Assembly: GCA_963575745.1 (NCBI GenBank) | Contig: CAUYUJ010015017.1 | Location: 1-64,000 of the forward strand | Source: Prorocentrum cordatum | Lineage: Eukaryota > Sar > Dinophyceae > Prorocentrales > Prorocentraceae | Direction: 5' to 3' | DNA length: 64,000 nt | Shown here: piece by piece, positions 6,786 through 14,904 of the stretch | Position numbering within the stretch: the stretch's first letter is position 1 | How the letters are laid out: the number at the start of each line of letters is the position of its first letter | Notes under the pieces: model-generated | What the model was told of the DNA's origin: nothing | Seen by the model: only the letters and a program-made list of their open reading frames with translations | Database searches by the model: none | Translations under genes and position numbers: made by a program

Positions 6786-8963
6786 GTCATCGTCATCATC
6801 ATCGGCATCCTCATAATAGGCATCATCATCAGCAACATCATCATCATCCTCATCATCCTCATCATCATCGCGAGCGGGAGCCTCGTTTCAAAGTGAATTG
6901 CGAAGAAGGCTCCAGCGGGGAGTCCATCCTTATGTGGCCCGCAGATCATGTTGGTGAGCCGAGGTGGCATGGGAAAACCGCGTAAAAAGCAGGTTTGGTA
7001 ACACCTGGGAGTCTGAGTCCAAAGGAAGTCTCGAGCGGGAGCCTCTTCTTTGAGAGGATTGCGAGGACTTCTCAAGCGGGAGCACCCTCCCTCTTGGGCT
7101 CGCAGAACATGTTTGTAGTTCCAGGCGGCCATCGGAAACGTTGTAACAACATTGGTTTGGTGACACTTGGGCGCCTGAATCGCGTTGAAGTCTTGGGCGG
7201 GAGCCTCGTCTGTGAGTGAATCGCGGGGAAGTCTCGAGCAGGGACCCCCTCCCTATGGGGCTCGCAGATCATGTTGGTAATCCGAGGCCGCCATCGGAAA
7301 ACTATTCAAACAAACACGTTCGGCGACATCTCGGCGCCTGAATCCCGAGGAAGTCTCGAGCGGGAGCCTCGACTTTGAGTGTTGAGTGAATTGCGAAGAA
7401 AGCTCCAGCGGGAGCCCCCTACTGGGGCCGGCAGATCATGTCAGTAATCTGGGGCGGCCATCGGAAAGCCATGTAGGAATGCAGGCTTGGTGACACCTGG
7501 GAGCTTGAATCCCGACGACGTCTCGAGCGGAAGCCTCGCTCCTGAGCAAATTGAGATGATGTCTCGGGCGATCGCTCGTTTGTTCGTGAATCGCGAGCAA
7601 TGGAGTCTCCGCCTCATGTTGGTAATTCGAGGCGGTCATCGGAATGCAATGTAAAAACACAGGTATTGCGGCACCTGTGCGCCAGAATCCAGAGGAAGTC
7701 TCGAGCGGGAGCCTCGCTCCTGAGCAAACTGAGAGGATGTCTCGGGCGCTCACCCGTCTGCGAACGAAATGGTCCCCGGAGGCTTGGCGACACCTGAGAG
7801 CTTGCATCCCGAGAGAGCTGCGAGCGGGAGGCGCGGTCCGGAGCAACCTGCGAGGACACCTCGGGCGCTCGCTCGTCCGTGAGCGGCTCGCGGGGAGGTC
7901 CCGAGCGGGAGCCGCCTCCCCGTGGGGCCCCCGCCGCACGCCGGAACTCCGAGAGGCGGCCAGCGGCGTGCCGGAAGCCCGCGTGTGTCTCGAGGAGGTC
8001 TCGAGCGGGGGCCTCGCGCGCGGCTGCTCCATCGGAGAGTGCTCCAGATTTCGTAATAAAAGGGAGGGGGTCTGGACCCTCCAAGACAAGCCATTTCAGA
8101 CCTCCCCCGTGGGAGAACCCTCCAAAACATCGCCCCCAGACCCCCCCAGGCCCTCCAAGATAGCCTGGAAGAGACCCCCCCCCGAAATGAGACCCCCCTC
8201 CCTTTATCACGAAATCTGGAGTACGTCTTCGGCGCTCGCCTGCAGGTGAATCGAGGGGAGGTCTCGAGCGGGAGCCCCTCCATGCGGGCCCCATCGGCTC
8301 ATGTTATCCATCTCATGTGGGGCCTGTCCTCTGCAGGAGGAAGATCTAACAGCAGTCCAAAAATAGTCAGGGGACGGTTTCTTTATTTTTGTTGGACCAT
8401 TTTGGGGCATTTTTGTTACATGTAGTTTTTTGTCCAAAATCCCCATGTAAGGGGACATACCCGACCTTGTATTAATCCGAGGCGGCCATCTGGAGTCCTT
8501 GTATAGCACAGGTTTGGCGACACCTGGGGGCCTGAATTTTGAGAACGTCTTGGGCGTGAGCCTCGTTCCTTTGTCGAGCGTCTTTTGCAATCCGAGGCGG
8601 TCATCCCCGATGAAGCTTGTAAGTGTCGGCAGGGACCAGCAGATACCAGACAGGAAGGGAGCCTCCGTCGTCACAAGGACGACGATGAGGATTACCTCCA
8701 GATGAGTTCGGACGACTCTCGTCCAGGGTCTTGCCGTCGGAGTGATGTTTATGTCGTCGTGTGCTCCCCACAGGATCACGGGCGACTACCGTCCGAGCGA
8801 CGCCGACTTCCCCCGCGTCGTCTTCAACAACAGGCTCATCTTCAACTCCCTGAGGGACTGGCTGGACTCCCAGGCGAAGGCGGAGCTCGGCGAGCAGGAC
8901 CTGTCCCTCCCAGTGCCCCTGCGCACCGGGGGGCTGTGCGGCGGGTCATGCTACGAGCTGTGA
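3074..8963 (+). CDS. secreted cysteine-rich protein, six exons (PAN/apple-like)
   Basis: My exon model is 3074-3135, 4338-4561, 4766-4902, 5072-5239, 5721-5863 and 8774-8963. These total 924 nt, or 307 codons plus TGA, and every junction keeps phase. The start ATG follows GCC and opens a signal peptide: basic residues, then GPALLLLAIFGYA. Exon 2 has paired cysteines (EYCCNM, NCWDGDFTFDRCC), a pattern I associate with dinoflagellate secreted or surface proteins. Exons 3-4 resemble a PAN/apple-type disulfide module (CARRCAEAEDQ, then CTHWAFG, RCFLRRS, GWSAGTKAC). Exons 5-6 are mostly helical and end in GGLCGGSCYEL. It is probably exported or displayed at the cell surface; no catalytic motif is seen. 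Junctions 1-2 use GT-AG, 3 and 5 probably GA-AG, and 4 is ambiguous. Spliced-leader trans-splicing is expected for the 5' end, but the acceptor is not resolved. Confidence 0.78.
3146..3382. mobile_element. inverted-repeat element O with internal (GGA)n
   Basis: The left arm ATGGGCCTGCTTTCCACCAC and right arm GTGGTGGAAAACAGGCCCAT are complementary, and the match continues through (ACC)n, ATAATTTGG and a G-run, about 40 bp in all. The interior 3186-3336 is an expanded (GGA)n/(GGAGGAC)n tract. This looks like a MITE whose centre is a microsatellite. Confidence 0.7.
3470..3590. mobile_element. family I dispersed repeat (copy I1)
   Basis: Shares CATATCCCCATCTA-like sequence, GGCCAGTGGGGCCCAGGCCA and TTGAACGATGCTCA with the segment at 30610-30760. 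The core GGCCAGTGGGGCCC is near-palindromic. Non-coding; element limits are approximate. Confidence 0.5.
3595..3746. mobile_element. family H inverted-repeat element (copy H1)
   Basis: Arms of about 37 bp: GAGCGCGTTCCGCTACTCGC on the left, with AGTAGTGGAACGCGCTT complementary on the right. Each arm carries two copies of CTACTCGCAAA-like sequence. A second copy is at 18825-18972. Non-coding. Confidence 0.65.
4081..4330 (+). repeat. (TCC)n tract at the 3' end of intron 1
   Basis: About 250 bp of almost pure CTC/TCC triplets with a short interruption near 4155-4170. It directly precedes the acceptor TTTCGCGTAG, so it serves as an oversized polypyrimidine tract. Confidence 0.9.
4562..4765 (+). 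mobile_element. intron 2 = family D introner (copy D2)
   Basis: The whole 204-bp intron is a foldback element. The left end TAGGGGAACAAAAAGTGGCA is complementary to TGCCACTTTTTGTTCCCCTA on the right, and the match continues for about 27 bp. TAGG occurs at both junctions (4559-4562 and 4763-4766), and the splice cut falls at the same place in each (TAG|G). Removal therefore restores one copy. The GT donor comes from the duplicated G plus the element's first T, and the acceptor AG comes from the duplicated TAG. The centre is a GC-rich hairpin. Other copies or halves: 755-960, 5350-5440, 6148-6275, 33745-33935. Confidence 0.85.
4903..5071 (+). mobile_element. intron 3 = family C introner (copy C1)
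   Basis: About 169 bp starting GAGGGAAAGAAACACACAGA and ending in CCCCCTTCGGAG. AGGAG is repeated at both junctions (4901-4905 and 5070-5074), so the exact cut is ambiguous within it. CAG|GA...AG|GAG keeps the frame and uses a GA donor, a known dinoflagellate variant. Related copies lie at 32297-32467 (+) and 55791-55956 (-), with a diverged fragment near 45.10-45.25 kb. Confidence 0.8.
5240..5720 (+). other. intron 4 of the secreted-protein gene (composite)
   Basis: About 481 bp. CGAGGG is present at both ends (5236-5241 and 5717-5722), so the cut is ambiguous; no GT donor fits. It starts with GAGGGAAAG, like intron 3. It contains a (GGA)n tract (5273-5350), half of a family D element (5350-5440), a family N fragment (5443-5520) and a two-unit ~58-bp direct repeat (GCGCAGCCTCATG...) at 5599-5697. 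Confidence 0.6.
5991..6113 (+). repeat. (GAT)n microsatellite
   Basis: GATGAT tract with GGT interruptions, inside intron 5. Confidence 0.9.
6148..6275. mobile_element. family D element, partial (copy D4)
   Basis: Retains the GC-rich central hairpin (GCGGATCTCTGGATGCGGCG ... GCTGGCGGCGCCTCG) but lacks the terminal AACAAAAAGTGGCAT arms. Lies between two triplet-repeat tracts in intron 5. Confidence 0.5.
6418..6890 (+). repeat. (CAT)n microsatellites
   Basis: Two long CAT/ATC tracts, about 6418-6510 and 6620-6890, with CAG and CGT interruptions. The (GAT)n tract at 5991-6113 is complementary to them, so this stretch of intron 5 can fold back. Poly-His, Ile and Met frames here are artefacts. 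Confidence 0.9.
6871..8300 (+). repeat. degenerate tandem array, ~155-180-bp unit
   Basis: The motif AGTCTCGAGCGGGAGCCTC, or close variants, recurs at about 7025, 7190, 7346, 7518, 7697, 7997 and 8260, with a further unit at 8470-8600 beyond the A2 insertion. Units also share CGCAGATCATGTTGGTAATC and GGCGGCCATCGGAAA. The array lies inside intron 5 and is interrupted by element P and by A2. Confidence 0.8.
8042..8221. mobile_element. inverted-repeat element P
   Basis: A 180-bp foldback element with ~30-bp termini: CTCCAGATTTCGTAATAAAA then GGGAGGGGGTCT on the left, complementary to the right end (CCCTTTATCACGAAATCTGG). Inserted in the tandem array of intron 5. No clear target-site duplication seen. 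Confidence 0.75.
8316..8468. mobile_element. family A element (copy A2)
   Basis: Left GGGGCCTGTCCTCTGCAGGA, right CCCCATGTAAGGGGACATAC then CCGAC, with the T-rich interior (CATTTTGGGGCATTTTTG) typical of family A. It interrupts the tandem array of intron 5. Confidence 0.7.
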
Positions 8964-9717
8964 GGCGCGCGCGCGCGCCCTCGAAAGAAAGTCGCAGGCT
9001 GGCCAGCGTCCCAGGGGGTTTGGGGGGGGGACGCGGAGGGGCACGGGCACGGGGGGGGGCTCTTCCGGGAAGGCGTGTGGCCCTCGCAGAAGGGCCCAGA
9101 TCTTAGCTGCCTCGACACGCCCGTCTTGAGACGCGACAGGTACCGAGCTCAAGACGTCGTCCGAGTCCGTACGTTGCGTGTGGGCTCGGGGTATTGGCCC
9201 GCGCTTTGGCGAGCGCATAGCGTCAGACCTGCCTTTTCAGCCTGCGTGTCGAGCTCCGTATCAGTACGCTGCGTGTTGCGTTGTGCGCATCGGGGCAGTC
9301 AAGGCCCAGATGCCTGTAAGCGCGTTTGTTGGCCCTGGTCTCCGGCATTTGACCGAAGGGTGGGGGGGGGAGGGGCTTGGGTCTGGGCCGGTGCTTGGTC
9401 GATCTGCTTCTGCCAGTCGCGCAAGCAGGCCTGGGGGGGCGGGGGGGGGTCCTGAGCAGTCGCCAGAGGAGGCAGCCGCCAAGAGCGGTCAACATCTGGT
9501 CTACGAGGGGGGGGGAGGGGGCGGGGGCGAGGGCCCGCGCCGATCGGCGAAACAACAAGTAATACAAGAACGGCGGCCCGAGAAGTCTGTAGAGAGGCCA
9601 GGGGGCCCGTCCGAGAAGCGTTCGGCAGCCATCCACGAGAAGCTCTGCTCCCCCGCTCTCCCAGAAGGTCGCCCGCCTCGCGCCCTCCCCATCCCCAGAG
9701 ATCCGACGTTCTGATTT
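8964..9717. other. 3' flank of the secreted-protein gene; no other feature
   Basis: GC-rich DNA with long G-runs (around 9018-9060, 9361-9372 and 9509-9522). It presumably holds the 3' UTR. Open frames are low-complexity and not convincing. Confidence 0.4.
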
Positions 9718-9916
9718 TCAACGGCGAGCGAGGGGGGGAAATGAGAAGGAGAGGGCCTTCGCAGCAGGCGGCGGGACCTTTCAGAAGCCCCTGCGCCTTC
9801 TGAGAGGTTCTCTGCGTCTTCGGGGAAGGCTCAGAAAGCCTCTCAGAAGGCCGGGGGACTTCCGAGCCTCCTGAGCAGGCCCTCTCCTTCTTACTTCACC
9901 CCTCGCTCGCCGCCGA
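9718..9916. mobile_element. family F inverted-repeat element (copy F2)
   Basis: Termini CAACGGCGAGCGAGGGGGGG and CACCCCTCGCTCGCCGCCGA, with CTTCTGAGAG-type hairpin motifs inside. Closely similar in plan to F1. Confidence 0.7.
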
Positions 9917-10269
9917 AGGTGTTGACTTGTTCCCTAGGGGGCCCCCGGGTGTCCAGACTCCGCTCCCCGCGGCCAGCGTCTCCGCCTGCCTTGTGCCGTT
10001 GGCGGCCCCGAGGCCGGGCGCGGGGGCCATGCGAGCAGGTCCGGGCCGTCCGTGGGCGCCGCAGCGCAGGCAAGCCCGAGCGGGCCCGGTCAGGGGCGCG
10101 CAGCGGTTGCCGGATTGCGCCCTGCCTCGGCCTGCGCGCCGCCGCCAGGGCTCCTCGGCAGAGCGCACCCCCGCTGCGCGCGCGCGCTCGAGGGGCCCGA
10201 CGGGCTCAGGGGGGTTCTTGGTTCTGCTCCGGGCGGAGGCAATCCCATGCCCCCGCCCCCTCGCGCCGT
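9917..10269. other. GC-rich, no assigned feature
   Basis: Very GC-rich and open on both strands, giving proline/alanine/arginine-rich readings. No family or splice structure could be supported. Confidence 0.4.
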
Positions 10270-10443
10270 GACAGAGATCACGAGATAATCATATTATTTT
10301 CCCCTTATGTTCGGTCTGTGAAGGCCTTTCCCAGGCCCCAGGATTGTCAAAGCACGGCTCAGGATGAAAGGCCGGTCTTGGGGAATAGGTCGTGACCTCT
10401 GGGGGTCGACATTGTGAACATATCGTGGCGTCGGGGGTCTGGG
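10270..10443 (+). mobile_element. family B element, diverged (copy B1)
   Basis: Contains the family B core: CTCAGGATGAAAGGCCGGTC, GGGGAATAGGTCG, GGGGGTCGACATTGTGAA, then GGCGTCGGGGGTCTGGGA at the right end. The left terminus (CCCAGACCCCC...) is lost. Confidence 0.6.
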
Positions 10444-11180
10444 ATGTGCGGCTGTGTGTGTGCACACAGCCCTACAGGCAGCCAGACTCACGGGTTCAGC
10501 TTGAGAGATGTCAGAAGCACCGTACAGTAGGCACATCAAATGGGAAAGCAGCCTGCCAGCGGGTGCCCCACGATCGCTTCTTATCTCCCGATGGGGCCGC
10601 CGCAGACCCCCGGGGGCCCCTTGGAAGGACGTGCCGTGCCCCTGGAGGCCTGCAAGCAGCAGCTCTGACCGCCTGTGCCCACGGCGCTGCACGTGCGCCA
10701 GCGCACGCGGCGCGCTCGCGCGCACGATGCGCACGTGCGCGCTGCCGCGGCAGAGCACGGAGCTCGCACCCTGGCGAACGCCGTGCTCTTCGGCAGGAAA
10801 CCATGGGAGCCTGGCATGCCCTCGCGATGCCGTCTTCAGCGTCGATGTGCGTCGAGCAGCGCCTGGGAGTGGATGAGGCAGCGCCGACCTGATCCGACTT
10901 GGCGTCGGTGAGCGCCGATTGAGCGTCGACGAGCGTCGATTTAGCGTCGGCCAGCGTCGATCCGCAGGAGCCGACAGGATGGCATGGGCGGCTGGCATGA
11001 GCTGCCACCGAGCCGTGCTCGCGGGCGCACCCGCAGCCGCCGTGCGCGGCGCCAGGGGCTCGGGACGCCAGCCGCTGGGCCTCCCCTCGAGAGGTCGCCT
11101 CCCGGATTTATTCATGTGTGAGCTGGCAGCTGGCACTCACACGGTTGATGGACAAAATCCTGTATTTTTTAAATTTTTGT
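10444..11180. other. GC-rich; possible short exon at 10690-10800 (+)
   Basis: About 10690-10800 reads in one frame as an alanine-rich helical peptide (RAAAAEHGARTLANAVLFGR), plausible as an exon but unsupported by splice sites. At 10902-10965 the motif GCGTCGA(C/T) recurs every ~12-14 bp. The rest is featureless. Confidence 0.3.
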
Positions 11181-11315
11181 TTAGCCCCCCGTGCCCCCAA
11201 TTCAATATTGGCAGGCTGTGGCGCGATTTGTCGATCCGCCGACTGGCCTAAATCCTGCACCCCGTGGCCGCAGCCAATCAACATTGGATTGGGGGCATGG
11301 GGGCGCGTGGAAATC
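11181..11315. mobile_element. inverted-repeat element K
   Basis: Left CCGTGCCCCCAATTCAATAT then TGGC; right GCCAATCAACATTGGATTGG then GGGCATGGGGGCGCG. The ends are complementary over about 30 bp. About 135 bp, non-coding. Confidence 0.65.
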
Positions 11316-11367
11316 TGCGCCGTCGCCCTGGTTGCGCGGCTGGTGCGGGATCTTGCCCATCAACCGC

Positions 11368-11790
11368 GCATGTCGGTCGTTGAAAGTAGGTACGTTTGGA
11401 TTCCCAGGTGCCAATCTATTTTAGGCGCCGTCATGCAGTGCCGTTTTTTATACATGCTCCGCGTGCAGATCATGTATTAAACATGCAGAGATCTAGCACT
11501 GAAAAAAACGATGAGTTCATGCATCAATTGATTCATGAATTACTCATGTAACAAATCATACATATGTTTAAACATCCCATGTATTAAACACTGCCCTGTA
11601 GGTATGTTTGGATTCCCAGGTGCCAATCTAGTTTAGGCGCCGTCATACACCAAGAGTCGAGCGGTGGTCCTTCTGATTCTTCCCTCCTCTTCGGGGGGCG
11701 GGCGGGCGGAGGCCCAGCCTTCTTGCAGCGCCTTCCTGCTGCATGTGTTTACCTGCTTCTTCTGACCGACGTGCACAGTCCACGCGCTGA
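11368..11790. mobile_element. family J element with internal duplication (copy J1)
   Basis: Termini TGTCGGTCGTTGAAAGTAGG and CTTCTGACCGACG are inverted. A ~49-bp block (GTTTGGATTCCCAGGTGCCA and flanks) occurs twice, at 11385-11433 and 11598-11646. Between the two is an AT-rich insert of about 165 bp rich in CATGTATTAAACA and ATTCATGAATT motifs, unlike the GC-rich surroundings. J2 at 19727 lacks the duplication. Confidence 0.65.
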
Positions 11791-11954
11791 AACGGGGACC
11801 GCGCTGGGCTCAGGAAAAGGGCCCCGGTTTTCGGTCGCTCCTCAGATCCAGATCGGGATTCTGCCTGTGGCCTGGGCCCTGCCGTTGCCAGAAGAGTCCT
11901 CGTGGCACAATGGTACCCTGGCTGCAGTTCACTGCGCGAACCCCAGATGAGTCG

Positions 11955-12060
11955 GGTTGGTCGCCTGGAAGGGGCACGGGTGCGTGTTGCCGAGTGGGGG
12001 TCCCGCTCGAACGGGGGCCCCTGTCGGTGTCCGACAACCCGCACCCCACACCTACAGCGC
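11955..12060. mobile_element. family Q element, short copy (Q2)
   Basis: Contains GGGTGCGTGTTGCCGAGTGG, CCCGCTCGAACGGG and GTCCGACAACCCGCACCCC, matching the core and inner arms of the family Q elements near 1.2 and 20.3 kb. Confidence 0.5.
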
Positions 12061-12155
12061 AGCCTCAAACCGCGAAGCGCGCGTCAGCTCCCCCTGTAAG
12101 CATGGGTGTGTACTGTCCGTCCGTGTCTCCTGGGCACGAGTTCTGGCATGGATGT

Positions 12156-12325
12156 GGGGCAGTGCCAAGGGGGGGGGTACCACACCAGAAGGGCCACCAC
12201 CGCCTCCTGGAGATCGAAGATCAGCGAGGAGGGGGGATCTCGAGGGTCGAGGAGGTTTTTGGATGTTTCTGGGCGTCTTCGGGGGCTGCCGGGGGGAGAA
12301 CAACCCCCCCTGGCACTGCCTGGGG
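12156..12325. mobile_element. inverted-repeat element W
   Basis: Left GGGGCAGTGCCAAGGGGGGG and right CCCCCCCTGGCACTGCC form complementary ends of a ~170-bp element. Single copy in this window; no target-site duplication found. Confidence 0.5.
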
Positions 12326-12418
12326 ATCCCGGGCGGGGGGTCCCGCCCGCGGCGACGAGGGCGCCCCCCGAGAGCCTGCGAACAAAAAGAAACGCCCGGA
12401 GACCTCGAGCGCCCAGAG

Positions 12419-12640
12419 CCTGTTTTTCTTTGGACTCGGGCAAGTTTACTTGCATGGCGTTCGCCCCCCCCCCCCCCCCCCCAACACACCCCACCCCTCG
12501 CCCTCTTCTATCGAATACGAGCGTGCAAGTGCCTTTCGACTTGCGTGATTTCAGCACGTAAAGTCGTTTGCGGCTTACTTCAGGTTCAGGCCCCCCCCCC
12601 CGCCCATGCAAGTAAACTTGCTAGAGTCTAAAAAAAACAG
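12419..12640. mobile_element. family E inverted-repeat element (copy E1)
   Basis: The inner arms GCAAGTTTACTTGCATGG and CCATGCAAGTAAACTTGC are perfectly complementary, with outer GGACTC/GAGTCT and CCTGTTTTTC/AAAAAACAG. Flanks GCGCCCAGAG (12409-12418) and GCGCCCACGG (12641-12650) agree at 8 of 10 positions, a likely target-site duplication. Copy E2 is at 46052-46260. Confidence 0.75.
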
Positions 12641-12871
12641 GCGCCCACGGAGCGGCAGCAGCTCCCGAGGCCGCCGCAGCCGACGCACGCCAAGAGCCAC
12701 GATGACGCACCCCGGCGACGCCCGCGGCGCCCTCCACCGCGCGGGGGGGGCCCCGGCCGCGCCCCGCCGAGCTCGTAGCGCCCTCTCTCGATCCTCGGCG
12801 CCCTCATCGGCGCCTGCAGCGCTCGCGGCGCCCGGAGGCCCAGGGCAGACGGGGCGCCGCAGTGACTCGCG
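12641..12871. other. GC-rich, exon-like but unassigned
   Basis: Codon-like GC-rich sequence open on both strands. It continues after the family A3 insertion at 13066-13147, and excising A3 plus one target copy would leave an open frame (AVTRAAPPRAAARRRDPR). It could be an exon carrying A3 as an intron, but strand and limits are unresolved. Confidence 0.3.
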
Positions 12872-13065
12872 TTATGTCGGGCGTGTCCCCCTACAGGGGG
12901 ATTTTCGACGAAAATTTGTTAAAAAAAAAGTGCCCCAAAAAGGTCAAAAAGTATTCAACAAATAGTCCCCAGACTATTTGTGGACTATTTTTTTTTATAA
13001 CCATTTTTGGCATATTTTTATTTTTCGTCGAGAATCCCCCTGTAGGGGGGACAGGCCCGACATAA
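12872..13065 (+). mobile_element. family A hAT-like MITE, complete (copy A3)
   Basis: A 194-bp element with long inverted termini: TTATGTCGGGCGTGTCCCCC, TACAGGGGGATTTTCGACG and the complementary right end CGTCGAGAATCCCCCTGTAG ... CAGGCCCGACATAA. The perfect 8-bp duplication GACTCGCG flanks it (12864-12871, 13066-13073). The interior is A/T-rich with homopolymer runs. Best-preserved family A copy here. Confidence 0.9.
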
Positions 13066-13147
13066 GACTCGCGCCGCACCGCCGCGGGCAGCGGCGAGGC
13101 GGCGCGATCCCCGGCGTGGCCGGCGCATCGCCGATGCAGCTCGAAGC

Positions 13148-13332
13148 CCAGGCCCCGTCGAGCAATGAGAAAGTCACGACGGGAGGTTTTTCGCCGTTCT
13201 CGGCCTCTGGGGGCCTCTGCCGGGCCTCGGGACCGTCCAAAAATGACTCGGGATGAAAAACCGGTCCCGGGGAATGGGTCGAAATCGTTGGGGGTCGACG
13301 TCAGGGAGACAGCATGACGTCGGGGGTCTGGG
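13148..13332 (+). mobile_element. family B element (copy B2)
   Basis: Typical family B order: TCGAGCAATGAGAAAGTCAC, GACGGGAGGTTTTTCGC, GGGCCTCGGGACCGTC, GGGGAATGGGTCG, GGGGGTCGACGTC and right end CATGACGTCGGGGGTCTGGG. About 185 bp, non-coding. Confidence 0.8.
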
Positions 13333-13364
13333 ATGCGGCGCGATCGTCCGACCCCACCTGCTCC

Positions 13365-13545
13365 GGCGCCATGTGGGAGGCCTCTACGTTCGGGGCTCCC
13401 CGAGCGGTTCGGTGACCACACCCTGCGGTGCGTCGGTGGGGGTGCGGGGTGGCCGCACGGGTCTGGGGCCTGCGTCGGTCTCCGACCACGTCTCGGGCGC
13501 CGGAGGCCTCCAAGGTCCCAAGAGACCGTGCGGTGACGTGCAGTG
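13365..13545. repeat. dispersed repeat X (copy X1)
   Basis: Shares CGGAGGCCTCCAAGGTCCCA, GACCGTGCGGTGACG and CGGTTCGGTGACC-like blocks with 20860-21015 and 32010-32190. Repeated CCGTGCGGTGAC/GTCACCGCAC motifs suggest a foldback element, but the termini are unclear. Confidence 0.45.
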
Positions 13546-13782
13546 AGGTTTCTGCAGATCTCGAGGTCTTCGGGAGGCCCGTACTATCTCCTTCCCCCTC
13601 TTACTCTTCCGCCTTCCCTCCCTGCTGCCCCTGGTCCTTCTGCTTCTTCTCCTCCTCCGTGGCTGGTGCTTGGACTGGTGGAGCCCCACTTCCCTCAGCG
13701 GGCAAGCTGGCATTTGTCAGCATCAGCGCACTGGTTTCGTGGGAGGGTCGACGTTGACGACGACGACGTGGTTCGTGGCGTC

Positions 13783-13823
13783 ATCGTCGTCGTCGTCGTT
13801 CATGGGAGAGCCGACGTCGTTTA

Positions 13824-13863
<40 letters not shown>
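13783..13863 (+). repeat. (GTC)n microsatellite
   Basis: About 80 bp of GTC triplets with one interruption at 13800-13825. It is followed by GC-rich 13900-14040, which in one + frame reads as a helical peptide (AVRHAQAAEEARALCRGLAL), a possible short exon. Confidence 0.85.
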
Positions 13864-13865
<2 letters not shown>

Positions 13866-14054
13866 GAGCGGTCTGTCCTGGGAGCCCCCAGCGCGGCGGG
13901 GGCCTTGCCCCCCCGCTGCGCGCGGCCACGCCCACGCCGATCGGGGCCCGCGGTGCGCCACGCGCAGGCCGCGGAGGAGGCGCGGGCGCTCTGCCGCGGC
14001 CTGGCGCTGCGCGAGGGCGAGGTCGCCGCGGGGGGGGGCGGGCTGGGCAGCATT

Positions 14055-14215
14055 CCCTCCATCCCTCCCTCCCCCCTCCCTCCTCCTCCCTCCCTCCTCC
14101 TCCCTCCTCCTCCTCCTCCCTCCTCCTCCTCCTCCTCCTCCTCCTCCTTCCTCCTCCTCTCCTCCTCCTCCTCCTCCTCCTCCTCCTCCTCCTCCTCCTC
14201 CTCCTCCATTGCTTT
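14055..14215 (+). repeat. (CTC)n/(CTCC)n tract
   Basis: Pyrimidine-only triplet/tetramer tract directly after the exon-like block at 13925-14040. Confidence 0.9.
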
Positions 14216-14299
14216 TCCTTATAGATGTCTCCTCCCTGTCGCACCCCGAGGCCAGTTTTTAGGGCGGTCCGGGCGTTTCCCCGGAGGCTTCTTGCCCAT

Positions 14300-14880
14300 G
14301 TATGACTCTGAAGCTTACAGTTTGACAACAGTTTCACAAATGGAGGGCGGTTGTTTTCAAAAGTGGCTCAGCGCCGCGCACATTTGTGTTCAAACTTTGC
14401 AAGAGTTTCACAGATTGAGGGAGGGCCGTTTTCAAAATGTGGTTCATGCCTTAGCGCCTCGCACATTTCTTTTAAAACATTGCAAGAGCTTTACGTATTG
14501 AGGGCGGTTCATTGTCAAAACGTGGCTCTCGCCTTAGCGCCACGCATATTCGTGTAAAAATTTGCAAGAGCTTCACGTATTCCCATGATCAGCGTACCAG
14601 AAATGGTTTTGGAAGGATTCTGGATTATGAGGGCGCAACAGCTACGTTGATTCGCGGTGTTGAAGTCCCGAGAACGGCATTCTGGTACGATTCAGGATCG
14701 TCAAGACGCAACAGTCAGGTTGATCCGTGGCGTTGGAATCCCCAGAACGATGTTTTGGCATGCATCAGGGTCTTCAAACGGTTGTCTTCCAACGAAGCAG
14801 TTTCCTCAGTGGGAATCAGCCCTTGTAGGGGCCCATGAAGAGGGGGCTTGGAGGGAGGGTTTATTCCAGCATCGTTGATG
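14300..14880 (+). mobile_element. composite element S with internal tandem arrays (copy S1)
   Basis: Has an ~83-bp tandem array (GCGCCTCGCACATTT at 14372, 14454 and 14538 with GCAAGAG and TTTCAAAATGTGG), followed by a ~75-bp array (TCTGGTACGATTCAGGAT, AGACGCAACAGTC). It ends near GGTTTATTCCAGCATCGTTG. The same order is found in inverse orientation at 34610-35335, so the two arrays plus flank belong to one element. Confidence 0.7.
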
Positions 14881-14904
14881 ACTCTTGGGTTCACACTGGT
14901 CCAC

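Larger units (their letters stand above)
5864..8773 (+). other. intron 5 of the secreted-protein gene
   Basis: About 2.9 kb. The best junction is CA|GATTGCC ... CACAG|GATC, which restores the frame (GAC CAG ATC ACG) and uses a GA donor with an AG|G acceptor. The intron holds GAT/CAT microsatellites, a half family D element, a long degenerate tandem array and two inserted elements (P and A2). An extra small exon inside cannot be excluded, but the two flanking exons already join in frame. Confidence 0.6.
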
